Below are positions 1-11,198 of a DNA stretch of 64,000 nucleotides, in pieces. How positions within the stretch are numbered: position 1 is the first letter of the stretch; each line of letters begins with the position of its first letter. Made by a program: the position numbers and the translations under genes. Below the pieces are notes generated by a model, which saw nothing but the letters and a program-made list of their open reading frames with translations, was not told the DNA's origin and ran no database searches. This DNA is from Paramarasmius palmivorus. Taxonomy: Eukaryota > Basidiomycota > Agaricomycetes > Agaricales > Marasmiaceae. The stretch lies in assembly GCA_037176845.1 (NCBI GenBank), contig JAYKXP010000110.1, positions 62,001 to 126,000 of the forward strand, in the 5' to 3' direction.

Positions 1-1279
1 GTCAACCTTCCTGAAAATTGGATGCGTGCCGATCGAAAGAAAAGGTATGGAAAGCCCATAGCTTTTTATACTATGTCTCACCATATTCGCCAGGTTTCTA
101 TACACCCTCTTTCTCGCTGTCGACGCCTGCTTCAGGTTGAAGCGAAAAATGGTGTCCAGTGAGGTTTTGGACCCTGGGTTTGGGACGGGATGGTCCTATA
201 TGGTGCCTGATGAACCTTACCGGCGGTATCTGTTGGAGATGACCAGCGCTACAGAGGTATGGTGCACGAGTCTGGCTGTATGCTTTCCTCTCAGCATCTT
301 GCTAGATGTCCACCTGTTCTGGACTCGCTGCGTTGGACCATGCAAACACACGAAACAGCCGGGGTACGTATGCGACGTCTGGGGTAGGACTGGCATGCTG
401 TGCTCGCCATGAGTTTATACAGCCTAACGGAGTTGGAGATCTGCAGAAAGGGGAAAGGTAGGCCAAGTTCTAGTGTTTAGTAGGTCTCGCAGCTAATCTT
501 ATTCGTCAAGGTACTGCAATATAGACTGGGTACTAGCTTCGGTCCTCAGCCACCACGATTATCGCCTGAAGACCTGCTTGTCTTATGACATATGCTGCCA
601 ATATTCTCGACGCCTTACCAATCGTTTACTGCAGCTGCCAGAAGAACAGAAACCAAGATCGCTTCCCGACTTTCAATTCGTTATTCCGAAACTGCATATC
701 TATGGGCATACGACAGATTGCCAGCTCAAATACTCGCTCAACTATGCTCCTGGCGTTGGTAGAACAGATGGTGAAGGTGTAGAGAGAAATTGGGCAGGTC
801 AGGGCCCAATTGCTACGAGCACTACCGAAATGGGACCTGGTTCGAGGCACGATGCTCTTGATGACCATTGGGGGTCTTGGAATTGGCAGAAGCTTCTTGG
901 GCTGGGTAAGTGGATCTCTTCTCTTGAGTAATAGCAGCATCGTGATGCGTTTTAAACAGGTGTTTTGTTGTCGCGCAGACTGAAGCTTGCATCGGAGTGG
1001 CGTGATAAGCAAGAAGCCATGTACCGCTCATTCACTCTCAACCAGGCAGCGCACGTACCTCAGTGGCAGCAGATGGTGGAGGAGTATGAAGAGGATCCCA
1101 CCAAGCCGAACCCGTATGAATACGACAAAGAAGGTATGTTTATTTTTTCTATTGAAATGCATGAGCCTTGCTAAGAGGCTGTATTAGGCATTACCATACA
1201 AGAAGTTCGAGCCCAGCTATCTGCAGAGGAGCTTGCCAAGACACCGCATGGCCCCTCAAATGAGCCATCCCAGCTGATG
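1..1279 (+). pseudogene. KDZ transposase, upstream portion (gene interrupted by a foldback element)
   Basis: DNA transposase of the KDZ (Kyakuja-Dileera-Zisupton) superfamily, common in Agaricomycetes. The gene begins before the window. Exons read cleanly as 1-44, 136-256, 306-457, 511-905, 960-1133 and 1188-1279, all with GT-AG introns and matching phases. Family signatures in order: GTGWSYMVPDEPY, MSTCSGLAALDHAN, CARHEFIQPNGVGDLQKGER, SYDICCQY, GRTDGEGVERNWAG, TEMGPGSRHDALDDH and NWQKLLGLG. These are the conserved blocks of the RNase H-fold core in CxC2-like KDZ proteins. Coding continues to a Pro-Ser-Gln-Leu-Met stretch, where the 3-kb inverted-repeat element starts, and resumes in the same frame at 4304. 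No stop or frameshift is visible before the insertion, so the disruption looks recent. Family assignment is confident; exact catalytic residues were not assigned. Confidence 0.85.
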
Positions 1280-2720
1280 TAGTGATTCTTTTGTAAAAGT
1301 GACCGATAGTTATCACAACGGGATTTGCAAAAGTACGGGATAACTCCTTTTGCAAAAGTAGGGGACAAGTAATCAAGGCAGATAAGAGGTACTGTCCGCT
1401 TTGGGTGCTTCCAAATTGGGAAGGATCATTCCCACACCTTCTGGAGAGGGAACAGGCCGCTTTTTTGAGATCTGGAGATATTCCCACACCGCTTTTGGCA
1501 TCCCAAAATGGAAGGTGCTCTTTCCATGATGTAACAGTGCGCTTTTTGGGCGCTTTTTTTGCGGAAAAATTATTCCCACACCTCCTGACATCATCTGGGT
1601 GCCTCCCTACTCCGCTTTTGGCTTCCCAAAATGGAAGGTGGCCTTACCTCATCATTTTCCACCTGGAATCAATGGATTGGGGGGCTATTGGGGCATGCTT
1701 GGGGGCTATAAAAATCGCATTTTTGAGGGAATATGTTCCAATATGTTTTAAAAGCATGCCCCTGCAATTGGGGGGCAGGGGAATGCAAAAAAAGCGGTCC
1801 AAATATGGTAATTCAGCAAAATGGCCTATTGGATCTTGGGCTATAGGGCAGATATTGACATGGGGTAAGTTGGAGGACCTAGATACATGTAATACAAGCC
1901 TGGGGACACCCAATAGTACATATATTAATGGGATAATGGTGCTTAAATATCAAAAATACTGAAAATCTCCGAAATTAGGGGAATAAAATTACAGGATGGG
2001 ATGTAGTGCAGCTAGGGCTTAGATATTGTAAATCAGAGATGATATATATGTCCCCTTGCTTCGTTTACAATCCTGGAGAGCTGCCTATTTTTCCAGATTT
2101 ATTACAGCCAAATTCGCTTTTTTTGGACATTAATCATACTATACCACAGGGAATGATTGGAATGGGCTAATTCTTGTTCATAACCCACTCTATGGTGTAT
2201 AGATGATGAATATATACTTGCCCAAGCACTCCTGTATGTGCAACACCTTGTTCAATCCAATGTATTGTACAGTTATGTAACACAGGCAGTAGTACATGAA
2301 TATCACCTCAAGGAAGCATTCCAGCACCAAGGAGAGTTCAGAATCAAGTTCAGGCACCAAAAACACACTTTCCTACTATGAAAGGGCATTTTTTGAATAC
2401 ATCTGTATGTTGCTACATAAAAAATACATAAAAAATCAGATTTTTAGGGGTTTTTTTATACTGGAGCATGGGGATTGCTCCTAAAATCACCAAGAATGAA
2501 TGAGAGACCGTTCACCATGCATAGAACAGGAATATCAATTGCCTCCATGGATCCCATGACAGGAATCCATATGCCAGACTAATCAATTCTTGCACAATTA
2601 CAGAAAACATGTACTATGAATGTAGTATTGCAGGGATTGATCTGGGGGATTGGGGAACCTCAAAATCAAATTCAGGATGAAAAACCAGTCAAGAATATAT
2701 CCAGGGTTGAAAGGAATCCA
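1280..2720 (+). repeat. Left arm of foldback copy 1
   Basis: Inverted-repeat partner of 2833-4303. Contains two similar sub-blocks (the CCGCTTTTGGC..CCCAAAATGGAAGGTG blocks near 1488 and 1611) and many scattered CGCTTTT-type motifs. Near the outer end it has an extra ~30-bp partial duplication (around 1321-1354) that the right arm lacks. Confidence 0.85.
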
Positions 2721-2832
2721 ATCACTATAGCTTGAGATATGTATCTGACAAGTTTTATGCTTATAGTTAACATATATTGCATATATACTTGTGCATTTAA
2801 CTTGATATATGCATATTGAAGTCAGTTGTGGA

Positions 2833-4303
2833 TGGATTTCCTTCAACCCTGGATATATTCTTGACTGATTTTTCATCCTGAATTCGATTTTGAGGTTCCC
2901 CAAGCCCCCAGATCAATCCCTGCAATACTACATCCATAGTACATGTTTTCTGTAATTGTGCAGGAATTGATTAGTCTGGCATATGGATTCCTGTCATGGG
3001 ATCCATGGAGGCAATTGATATTCCTGTTCTATGCATAGTGAACGGTCTCTCATTCATTTTTGGTGATTTTAGGAGCAATCCCCATGCTCCAGTACAAAAA
3101 AACCCCTAAAAATGCTGATTTTTTATTGTTATTTTTTTTAGTATTTTTTTATGTAGCAACATACAGTTGTATTCAAAAAATGTCCTTTCATAGTAGGAAA
3201 GTGTATTTTGGGGATGCCACCACCTGAACTCGATTCTGAACTCCCCTTGGTGCTGGGATGCTTCCCTGAGGTGCTATTCATCTACTTACTGCCTGTGTTA
3301 CATAATGTACAATACATTGGATTGAACAAGGTGTTGCACATACCAGGAGTGCTTGGGCAATAGAGTATAAACGTATCATCATCTATACACCATAGAGTGG
3401 GTTATGAACAAGAATTAGCCATTCCAATCATTCCCTGTGGTATAGTATGATTAATGTCCAAAAAAGCGAATTTGGCTGTAATAAATCTGGAAAAATAGGC
3501 AGCGCTCTCAGGATTTAGTTGAAAACCGAAGCAAGGACATGTATATATCAGATCTCTAGATTTACAATATCTAAGCCCTAGCTGCACTACATCCCATCCT
3601 GTAATTGTATTCCCCTAATTTCGGAGATTTTTCAGTATTTTTGATATTTAAGCACCATTATCCCATTAATATATGTACTATTGGGTGTCCCCAGGAGTTG
3701 TATTACATGTATCTAGGTCCTCCAACTTACCCATGTCAATATCTGCCCTATAGCCCAAGATCCAATAGGCCATTTTGCTGAAATTACCATATTGGACCGC
3801 TTTTTTTTTGCATTTTCCCCTGCCCCCCAATTGCTTGGTGGGGGTCATGCTTTTAAAACGAAATATTGGAACATATTCCCTCAAAAATGCGATTTTATAG
3901 CCCCCAAGCAATGCCCCAATAGCCCCCCAATTCCATTGATTCCAGGTGGAAAATGATGAGGTAAGGCCACCACCTTCCATTTTGGGAAGCCAAAAGCGGA
4001 GTAGGGAGGCACCCAGATGATGTCAGGAGGTGTGGGAAAAATTTTTCCGCAAAAAAAGCGCCCAAAAAGCGCACTGTTACATCATGGAAAGAGCACCTTC
4101 CATTTTGGGATGCCAAAAGCGTGTTGTGGGAATATCTCCAGATCTCAAAAAAATGCGGCCTGTTCCCTCTCCAGAAGGTGTGGGAATGATCCTTCCCAAT
4201 TTGGAAGCACCCAAAGCGGACAGTACCTCTTATCTGCCTTGATTACTTGTCCCCTACTTTTGCAAATCCCGTTGTGATAACTGTCGGTCACTTTTGTAAA
4301 AGT
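2833..4303 (-). repeat. Right arm of foldback copy 1
   Basis: Reverse complement of the left arm, with small differences: T-rich expansions near 3113-3160 and a diverged stretch near 3355-3385. It shares copy-1-specific variants with the left arm, for example GAGGTACTGTCCGC, where copy 2 has AAGGTAGGTCCGC in both arms. Confidence 0.85.
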
Positions 4304-5104
4304 ATGGCTGCATCTGGTGTTCGGAGCTACCGTGATCCGGGTATGATCAAGGCAGGAAGTGGCAGGAAAGGGACCATGGAGGAAGATACAGAGGAACAAG
4401 AACGGCTTGACAAGTTCCGAGAGGTGTGTTCTAGGGAGGATGAAGATCGTGATGACGACCTGCGGAACGACGACGACCTCGATCTCATTCATCCGGATCG
4501 GCAAGAATGGGAACATCGCAGCAAATTCGGTACCGGTGAAACGCGCAAAGAGCTGTCCTGGATTTGGCTATCTGGAGGCGGGATTGATGTCGAGGATGGA
4601 GCAGATGAGAACAGCAATGAAGTGCTGCGTACGGAGTGGTGCAAAAGCCGTGCTAGAGCGAGACGGGCCAAGGAGGAGGTGTTATTGGTTCAAGAGGAAA
4701 TGCGTCGGACTCTGGAGTACCTTGAATGGAGAGCTCAGCAATGGGAGGCTTGTGGCGAAGAAACGTTGAACCGAGAAGATGCAGAGCAAGAGGGATCGCG
4801 TGCGTATGCACTAGCCCAAGCGGAATTGCAGAGAGCATTAAAGGATGCGTTCACGGTCGAGTGGAAGAAGCCATTGGAGGTCGTTGAGAGATCAGAGGTG
4901 AAGGCGCTGGAAGGTATTGTAAGGGATGATGTGAATGTCGATGGATCCTTGGATGAGAGTTCTTCAGATGATGGTAGTGATTCAGACGAAGAAGAGGAGG
5001 ATGAGCATAGCTTTTATGATGGTCTTGATGGGGGAACAGATTTTGAAGGGACAGACGGCGACGAGAGCGTGAAGGAGTGGGATCCAGAGGTTGATGGATT
5101 CTGA
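4304..5104 (+). pseudogene. KDZ transposase, C-terminal exon downstream of the foldback insertion
   Basis: Continuation of the KDZ transposase of 1-1279, in the same reading frame, as a single exon ending at TGA 5102-5104. The KDZ C-terminal signatures are present: a SWIWL block after a charged spacer, then LRTEWCKSRARARRAKEEV, then a helical EEMRRTLEYLEW segment and RAYALAQAELQ. The end is an acidic tail rich in Asp, Glu and Ser (roughly the last 60 residues). An ATG at 4304 comes from the possible target duplication and need not be a real start. With 1-1279 this gives a nearly complete transposase C-terminal half, broken only by the inserted element. Confidence 0.8.
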
Positions 5105-5241
5105 TGCTTCTGTAGAGATATATTCCGGTTCTGCGTGGTTTATTGTTGTTATGCGTGTAGATTCTGCTCAAATTGTTGGCTGCCTGTATGTTTGTTCTCA
5201 ATGTGTTGAATTAAACTTAATACTCCATGATATATCAGAGT

Positions 5242-5310
5242 AATAGTATAGTGGCTTTGGCACCGGGGTTGTCTGTGAGGTCACCTGTTCAATCCTGTCC
5301 CTGGCTTTTT
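5242..5310 (+). ncRNA. tRNA-like / possible tRNA-derived SINE head
   Basis: A Pol III-like arrangement: an A-box-like TAGTATAGTGGC, a B-box-like GTTCAATCC about 35 bp later, then TTTTT at 5306-5310. It resembles the second tRNA-like block at 14154-14245 (shared GTGGCTT.., GGTCA.. and TGTTCAATCC). The stems do not fold well, so it is more likely a degraded tRNA or SINE head than a working tRNA. It lies just downstream of the KDZ stop codon. Confidence 0.35.
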
Positions 5311-5438
5311 ACCTGTGTTTCCGGCCTCGTTAGGACAACCTTCTATCATGTAATTCCCATATTTGGAACAGGTAATTAGCTTCCATGTTGTGTTCCAGTC
5401 AACTGGTAACTACCTTGTATAGAGTGTTTCTGGAGACT

Positions 5439-5932
5439 CTAAGGCTGGCTGAATGACGAGGACCGAGAGACTTTGCCTTTGGTGGACTCGTCGGAGCTGA
5501 CGCTGTCTACACGAAGGCGAAGCACGGCTGAAAAATAATTGGAGTGACGTGACAGTAAAAATTCAATAAAACACGCACCAACTAGTTCAACCAGGTTTTG
5601 TGCAGCATTATCCGCGGCAGTGAACGCTTCCTCCATGTTCAGCTGGTGGGCATTGATGTTGTCCGCCAATTGCTGGAGATGTTGTAGAGCTTCCTGCTGG
5701 GCGGAGAAAAATCCATCCAGGAGCTGAGATTGTCGTGTTCTCGAGGCTGCTAGGGCCGTTTGTATCTCTGAGGGGATCTTTAAGTAATAACGAGTTTTGG
5801 AACAGGTGGAAACGCACCATTGACGACCATCTCGATCTGAGTCAAATCTGAACTTTGTTCGTCATAAAAATTCTGGAGTATATGAATGTGAGTCTCACCA
5901 AGTGAATCGGGGACGGGAGCTGGGACCCGCAT
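5439..5932 (-). CDS. Small coiled-coil protein of unknown function
   Basis: Three exons: 5932-5818, 5767-5579 and 5527-5439. The phases fit exactly and give 130 aa. The start is the ATG that gives MRVPAPVPDSLGETH; the intron 1 acceptor (CCTCAG) is chosen because it keeps the helical frame. Residues ~40-100 are Ala/Gln/Leu/Asn-rich and predicted helical (ALAASRTRQSQLL, QQEALQHLQQLADNINA, NMEEAFTAADNAAQNLVEL), consistent with a coiled coil. The C-terminus is Ser-rich and basic. I have an impression of similar small proteins in agarics but know no function. It sits between the KDZ transposase and an RNase H1-N gene and shares the strand with the latter, so it may belong to a transposon-associated gene set (inference). 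Confidence 0.6.
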
Positions 5933-6279
5933 CTTCAGGTAGAGTTAGATGTCGATTGGGTGAAGCTGGGTGAAGGTGAGCTTTGGGGTCTTGACGAAGG
6001 GTTGCAGATATTCCAGGCTCATGTTCCATGGATACTTCTGATGAACTTGGTCCTGAAATGGGGTTAAAAATGGGCCCGATGTGGCGGAGGACAAGATCGT
6101 CGGTTTGTCGCTGTTATCGATTCATGGGACCAACGTGGTGGAAGACAAGATCGTCGGGTTGTGCCTGTTATCGATTTTCTGATATTTACGTGAACTTCGG
6201 CACCGGATTATCAACGTCAGATAACCATTTACACTCGGACGGCTTTAGCTAGACTACTGGGGTGTCTAAGTACTAGATC
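5933..6279. other. Short intergenic stretch between two minus-strand genes
   Basis: Contains a tandem ~50-bp direct repeat around 6070-6175 (ATGGGNCC..TGTGGCGGAGGACAAGATCGTCGG-type units, second copy diverged). No gene is supported; the short plus-strand frame is made of this repeat. Confidence 0.4.
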
Positions 6280-7123
6280 CTACTCGTTGGAAGACTCATC
6301 GTCTTCAGAGCTGTCGCTGACCACTATGGCACCTGACCCTGAGGCAATGACTCCGTTACCCCAAATCTCTCCAGGCAATGGGTAAGCTACACTAGGTGGG
6401 TTGATTGCGGCGAGCTCGTAACCGGGCTTCAGGCCTCCGTAGGCACGAGCGTACTCAGATACAGCCTCCTCCCAAGTCTTGTACCCCTTAGAGAAACAAT
6501 TGGGAACGCCGTTAACGCGAGGCTGAACTTCAGTGATTCTACAGAATGGATTAGTATAGCACATATGTGACCAGACAGATAACTTACGGATCGTAGAAAA
6601 TTCCGACCTCTCGGCCACGGAAAATGGTGTAGAACTTGCCTTGATGGCGTTCCATACCTGGTCGCAACTGCAGTTCACTAGGGTGAGGAATTCTGGAGGA
6701 ATACCCTTCCGTAGGAGGAGGAGGAGGAGGTAGAACAGGCTGCTGAGGCAGGTCGTTCCAGTTCAGATCGTCAGCGACGGAATCGTTGGTATCCTTGATG
6801 GCGCCGGGAATGCTGTTTTCGTTGACAGGTGCCGCCGTTGGAGGAGCAGGCTCGGCAGCATCATGGTTGACAGGTGCCCCAGCAGGAGGAGATGGTAGGG
6901 CTGGAACGGTGTCTCCGGCTGTGGGCACGATTTTTACGATGGTTGTGATAACATAACCTGGTTGAGGTATTGAGTGACGCGAAAAAAGCATCTAGAACTG
7001 GGACATACCTGGGATGCGCTGCACAATCTCATGCGTGGTGACTAAAGTGAATTTAACACGAAGAATCAGTTATAAGTGCGTCTGGAAGGACGAAAAGGAC
7101 GTACCAGAGGTGTTGCTGGCCAT
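6280..7123 (-). CDS. RNase H1 N-terminal (viroplasmin-like) domain protein
   Basis: Four exons: 7123-7105, 7041-7009, 6957-6588 and 6538-6280. Phases fit and give 226 aa. The region KFYTIFRGREVGIF followed by VQPRVNGVPNCFSKGYKTWEEA matches the RNase H1 N-terminal / caulimovirus VI (viroplasmin) fold, which binds RNA:DNA hybrids or dsRNA in RNase H1. No RNase H catalytic domain follows; instead there is a short tail with acidic Ser/Asp/Glu residues. The N-terminal half is Pro/Ala-rich with a PPPPPP run and looks disordered. Free-standing domains of this kind are common in agaric genomes, and their role is unknown. It is the upstream neighbour of the coiled-coil gene on the same strand and divergent from the HMG-like gene at 7757. 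Confidence 0.75.
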
Positions 7124-7756
7124 TGCGATGATGGGAGTGCGAGAGTAAGGAGCTGGATCAAGGGCATTTCCTCTCAGTCGGAAGGTCAAACGTAATGGCA
7201 ATTTCCAGTTGGCCGACGCGAGAGGTGCATGGCGAAATGCCTGAGCCTTGATTGGGCACCAGATGAACAGCATGGTAACACGAATGGAGCTGGTAAGAGC
7301 CGTTGCTGAGCAGGACCATATGGTGCAAGGCTTCATTGGATTTGCCTTTGCGTCGCATCAACGCTCAAATCGAAATACTGGGCCTAGCCGGGAATCGCAA
7401 GGACCACAAGGGTGTTCGTTGACATCGATGCAATCAGGATCTTGGAGGAGGAGCTGGATATTGCATATTGCCAGAGGTCGTGAGGGTAAAAGAGGGATGA
7501 GGTCGGTAAAAGGTAGTTCCCTGTTTGATAACCAAGCTGAAAAAAGGGTTGGGCCTAAAGCGAGTGTCCGACTGAGTGCCTGGTGGGATGAGGACGAAAA
7601 GGGCGGAATATACTTAAGAGCTCACCTCTGGTGATTGCCTTTCCTAAGCGTCTGTGCTTCTTGCTCCTACTGCCCAGGCACAGTACCTCTTGCACTCTCC
7701 CGAAGCTTGCCTTTCCTCTCTGCACTCTACCAAACCCTGCCTTTAATCTCTTCATT

Positions 7757-9654
7757 ATGCCTAATCCCGGAGTCTTCCACGGTGCACCACTTCGGTTTCT
7801 GGAGGCTCGGCTTCCTGGCTACTTCACTGCCGCCTGTGAGGGATATGGTACAGAGTTCCTAGCAGAAGTTCAGCGAGAATACTTCAAAATTTGGAAGCCC
7901 AACGCTGTCGTCGACGAGCAACTTACTGATGAAGAGATCGAGCAAATCTTGGCCAACGACGCAGAGGATGAGGATGACTTGCTGGTCAAGCCTGTCCAAG
8001 AAGATGATGAGACATTGGAGGCATTTGATGCTCGTATGGAGGAGTTCTCTGAGGCGAAGAAGAGGGTTGCGGTCAAGTGTGGGGTAGGTGACTAGTGACT
8101 TGTGACCTGTGACAACAATGACTCACCAATCCATCACCAGCAAATGGACCGTTGGTTCCAGTATCGGTTTCGCAAGGCTCAGGAGTCCAACATGAAGGAT
8201 TCTGAGACCTTTCGACGCCTTATGGCTAAATTGACTGGGACGGATACGGGCCCTGGTCGCCGTCGTCCTGCCTATGTTATCTGGGCTCGAGACAATGCTG
8301 AACTCATCGAGGGGCTCTTGCGAGATTATTGGATGAAGAAGCTGAACCTAAAAGGTATTTTTATCTTGAATTGTTAGTTTTTTTTTCATGTCTGACGTTG
8401 GTTTTCAATGCTAGATGAAGCGTCCATCCGTCTGGAGGTCATCGAAAAGGAGTTTGCCAAGCTCTCCGAAGATCAACAAAAATCTTGTGCAGATGAAGCG
8501 CTCGCTGAGTTCTCTAAGAGCTGCTCCCAGGGTGTTCTTGGTGCTCCGCGATCGGCGATTTTGTTCTGGGCTTCCGACAACTATGCTGCGGTGGATAGTC
8601 TGGTAGCGGGGGAGGTTGCAGAGACACAGAAGGCTGTTAAGTTCTTAAAAAAAGGTGCGTTTTTAAGAGTTTTGGCTTCACAGATAAAGGGATTGACGTT
8701 CTATTAGGTAGTTCAGCCTATGTCGCAGTGCGCCAGGAGGTCGTCAAACGTGCGTTCGATAGTTTGTCGACTGAGGAGAAGAAACAGTGGTCCGACACTG
8801 CCAAAAGCGAACATGAAGCAAGAGTCGAAAAGTGGAATAAGGAGAAGAACTTACCTTTCCCTCAGGATCCGGAATCCCTTCAAAAGTACGTCGCCACTCT
8901 GGTGCCGCTCTTTCAGCCTGGGCTGGACCGGCTTTTAGCTAATGCCTTGGGATATGTACCTTGAAATGCTAGCTCCCTTTTTTCTTTTGCTTTGCCATCT
9001 CGAGTGATCAGATAGTAACCTTTTTTCAGGTGCATTAACGGCATTAGTAACTTCCTTACACCCATCTTGGAAGGCGTTCATGAAGCAACTGGCTGGTGTT
9101 TCTCCTTGTTCAGTGGGGGTCCTGAGCCGGTCGATAAGGGACGGTTGAATACTGTGGCGTGAGTCTTCATTGCGTCTGTGGTCGATCTATGAATCTGAAT
9201 CTTGTTGTTCAAGGCTGCATATCGGAAAGTCTGCAGGACCAGTTCAAATGACATTCGGGGCAGCGTTTCACCCCCAAATCAAGCAGTCATTCAATCCTTT
9301 ATTCGGGAAGTTTCTGAAGAGAACCTACAGTACGTTCGTTCACACTACTCGCAACCTGTGACTGACTGACACGTGGTAGGCGTGGTGGAATGCCGTCGCA
9401 GGGCCCTTGATTCCTCCAGTCAGAACCGTTTGGCTGATGGCGTCGAGGATACAACGTTTGCTGTGGTATATGACAGTGTCGATGACAGAGCTACCGGCGA
9501 CGGTTCAGAGTCGCAGAAGAGCACTCCCGTTTGAACTGGGTCCTCCTCTCAATCTTCTACAACCTCGAAATCCGCTACGGCCTCGAATTCGGTCGCATCC
9601 CTCTCCTCTTCCACCACTATCCGTACACCTCCAATCCCACCAGAAGTGGTAATA
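7757..9654 (+). pseudogene. HMG-box-like agaricomycete protein, 5' portion (interrupted)
   Basis: Exons read as 7757-8083, 8141-8354, 8415-8654, 8708-8885, 9030-9158, 9214-~9317 and 9380-9654, with GT-AG introns and consistent phases. The N-terminus carries GVFHGAPLRFLEARLPGYF. Two blocks resemble HMG-type helices: LEVIEKEFAKLSEDQQKSC, and RAFDSLSTEEKKQW followed by HEARVEKW. A later block has ATGWCFSLFSGGPEPVDKGR and LHIGKSAGPVQMTFGAAF. I recognise this as a large, uncharacterised agaric family, probably nuclear or DNA-binding (inference). One in-frame TGA lies at about 9529 in the Ser/Thr-rich linker. The frame then runs into the second foldback element, with a possible ATA target duplication at 9652-9654. 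The 3' portion resumes at 12628. Confidence 0.65.
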
Positions 9655-11086
9655 CTTTTACAATAGTACCTGATAGTTATCAGATCGGCTTTTGCAAAGC
9701 TACAGGATAACTACTTTTGCAAAAGTAGAGGACAAGTAGTCAAGGCAGATAAAAGGTAGGTCCGCTTTGGGTGCTTCTAAATTGGGAAGGATTATTCCCA
9801 CACCTTCTGGACAGGGAACAGGCCGCTTTTTTGAGATCTGGAGATATTCCCACACCGCTTTTAGCATCCCAAAATGGAAGGTGCTCTTTCCATGATGTAA
9901 CAGTGCGCTTTTTGGGCGCTTTTTTTGCGGAAAAATTATTCCCACACCTCCTGACATCATCTGGGTGCCTCCCTACTCCGCTTTTGGCTTCCCAAAATGG
10001 AAGGTGGCCTTACCTCATCATTTTCCACCTGGAATCAATGCATTGGGGGGCTATTGGGGCATGCTGGGGGGCTATAAAAATCGCATTTTTGAGGGAATAT
10101 GTTCTAATATGTTCCAAAAGCATGCCCCTGCAATTGGGGGGCAGGGGAATGCAAAAAAAGCGGTCCAAATATGGTAATTCAGGAAAATGGCCTGTTGGAT
10201 CTTGGGCTATAGGGCAGATATTGACATGGGGTAAGTTGGAGGACCTAGATACATTAAATACAAGCCTGGGGACACCCAATAGTACATAGATTAGTGGGAT
10301 AATGGTGCTTAAATATCAAAAATACTGGAAATCTCCGAAATTAGGGGAATAAAATTACAGGATGGGATGTAGTGCAGCTGGGGCTTAGATATTGTGAATC
10401 AGAGATGATATATATGTCCCCTTGCTTGGTTTACAATCCTGGAGAGCTGCCTATTTTTCCAGATTTATTACAGCTAAATTCGCTTTTTTTGGACATTGGT
10501 AATACTATACCACAGGGAATGATTGGAATGGGCTAATTCTTGTTCATAACTCACTTTAGTATGTATAGATGTCAACTACATAGCTGCCCAAGCACTCCTG
10601 TATGTGCAACACCTTGTTCAATCCAATGTATTGTACAGTTATGTAACACAGGCAGTAGTACATGAATAGCACCTCAGGGAAGCATCCCAGCACCAAGGGG
10701 AGTGCAGAATCGAGTTCAGGCACCCAAAATACACTTTCCTACTATGAAAGCACATTTTCTGAATACATCTGCATGTTGCTACATAAAAAATACATAAAAA
10801 ATCGCATTTTTAGGGGTTTTTTTGTACTGGAGCATGGGGATTGCTCCTAAAATCACCAAAAATGAATGAAAGACCGTTCACTATACATAGAACAGGAATA
10901 TCAATTGCCTCCATGAGTCCCATGACAGGAATCCTTATGCCAGACTAATCAATTCCTGCACAATTACAGAAAACATGTACTATGGATGTATTATTGCAGG
11001 GAGTGATCTGGGGACTTGGGGAACCTCAAAATTGAATTCAGGATGAAAAATCAGTTAAGAATATGTCCAGGGTTGAAAGGAATCCA
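9655..11086 (+). repeat. Left arm of foldback copy 2
   Basis: Homologous to the left arm of copy 1 and the inverted partner of 11199-12627. The outer end holds nested short palindromes of the type ACTTTTGCAAAAGT. The long frame here (from 9771) is shared with the copy 1 arms and looks non-coding. Confidence 0.85.
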
Positions 11087-11198
11087 ATCACTGTAGCTTG
11101 AGATATGTATCTGACAAGTTTTATGCATATAGTTAACATATGTTGCACATATACTTGTGCATTTAACTTGATGTATGCATATTGAAGTCAATTGTGAA

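Larger units (their letters stand above)
1280..4303. mobile_element. Giant foldback (inverted-repeat) element, copy 1
   Basis: About 3.0 kb consisting almost wholly of two inverted arms (about 1280-2720 and 2833-4303) around a ~110-bp AT-rich loop. It splits the KDZ transposase reading frame. The ends carry the short palindrome ACTTTTGTAAAAGT. A possible 3-bp target duplication is ATG, at 1277-1279 and 4304-4306; removing the element plus one ATG keeps the host frame. No transposase was found: the long open frames in the arms recur in all four arms and look non-coding, so the element is probably non-autonomous. A second copy lies at 9655-12627. Superfamily is unclear: 3-bp duplications occur in CACTA and PIF/Harbinger elements, but neither terminal signature is convincing. 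Boundaries are good to about 10 bp. Confidence 0.85.

Noticed and set aside
1280..1300. CACTA-type terminus (TAGTG at the left end)
   Set aside because: Orientation is wrong for a CACTA end and the right end does not match.
1405..1962. 185-codon frame in the foldback arm, with relatives at 9771, 12210 and 3678
   Set aside because: Repeated in all arms, made of sub-repeats (PTPLLASQNGR twice), no family motif; the frames shift between arms with small indels. Judged non-coding.
1280..4303. Palindrome as an assembly or missing-adapter long-read artefact
   Set aside because: Arms differ by real substitutions and indels, two copies have private variants, and each copy has different gene sequence on its two sides that rejoins in frame. 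An artefact would give identical arms and mirrored flanks.
4359..4769. 136-codon frame inside the KDZ C-terminal exon
   Set aside because: Shadow of the KDZ reading frame in another phase.
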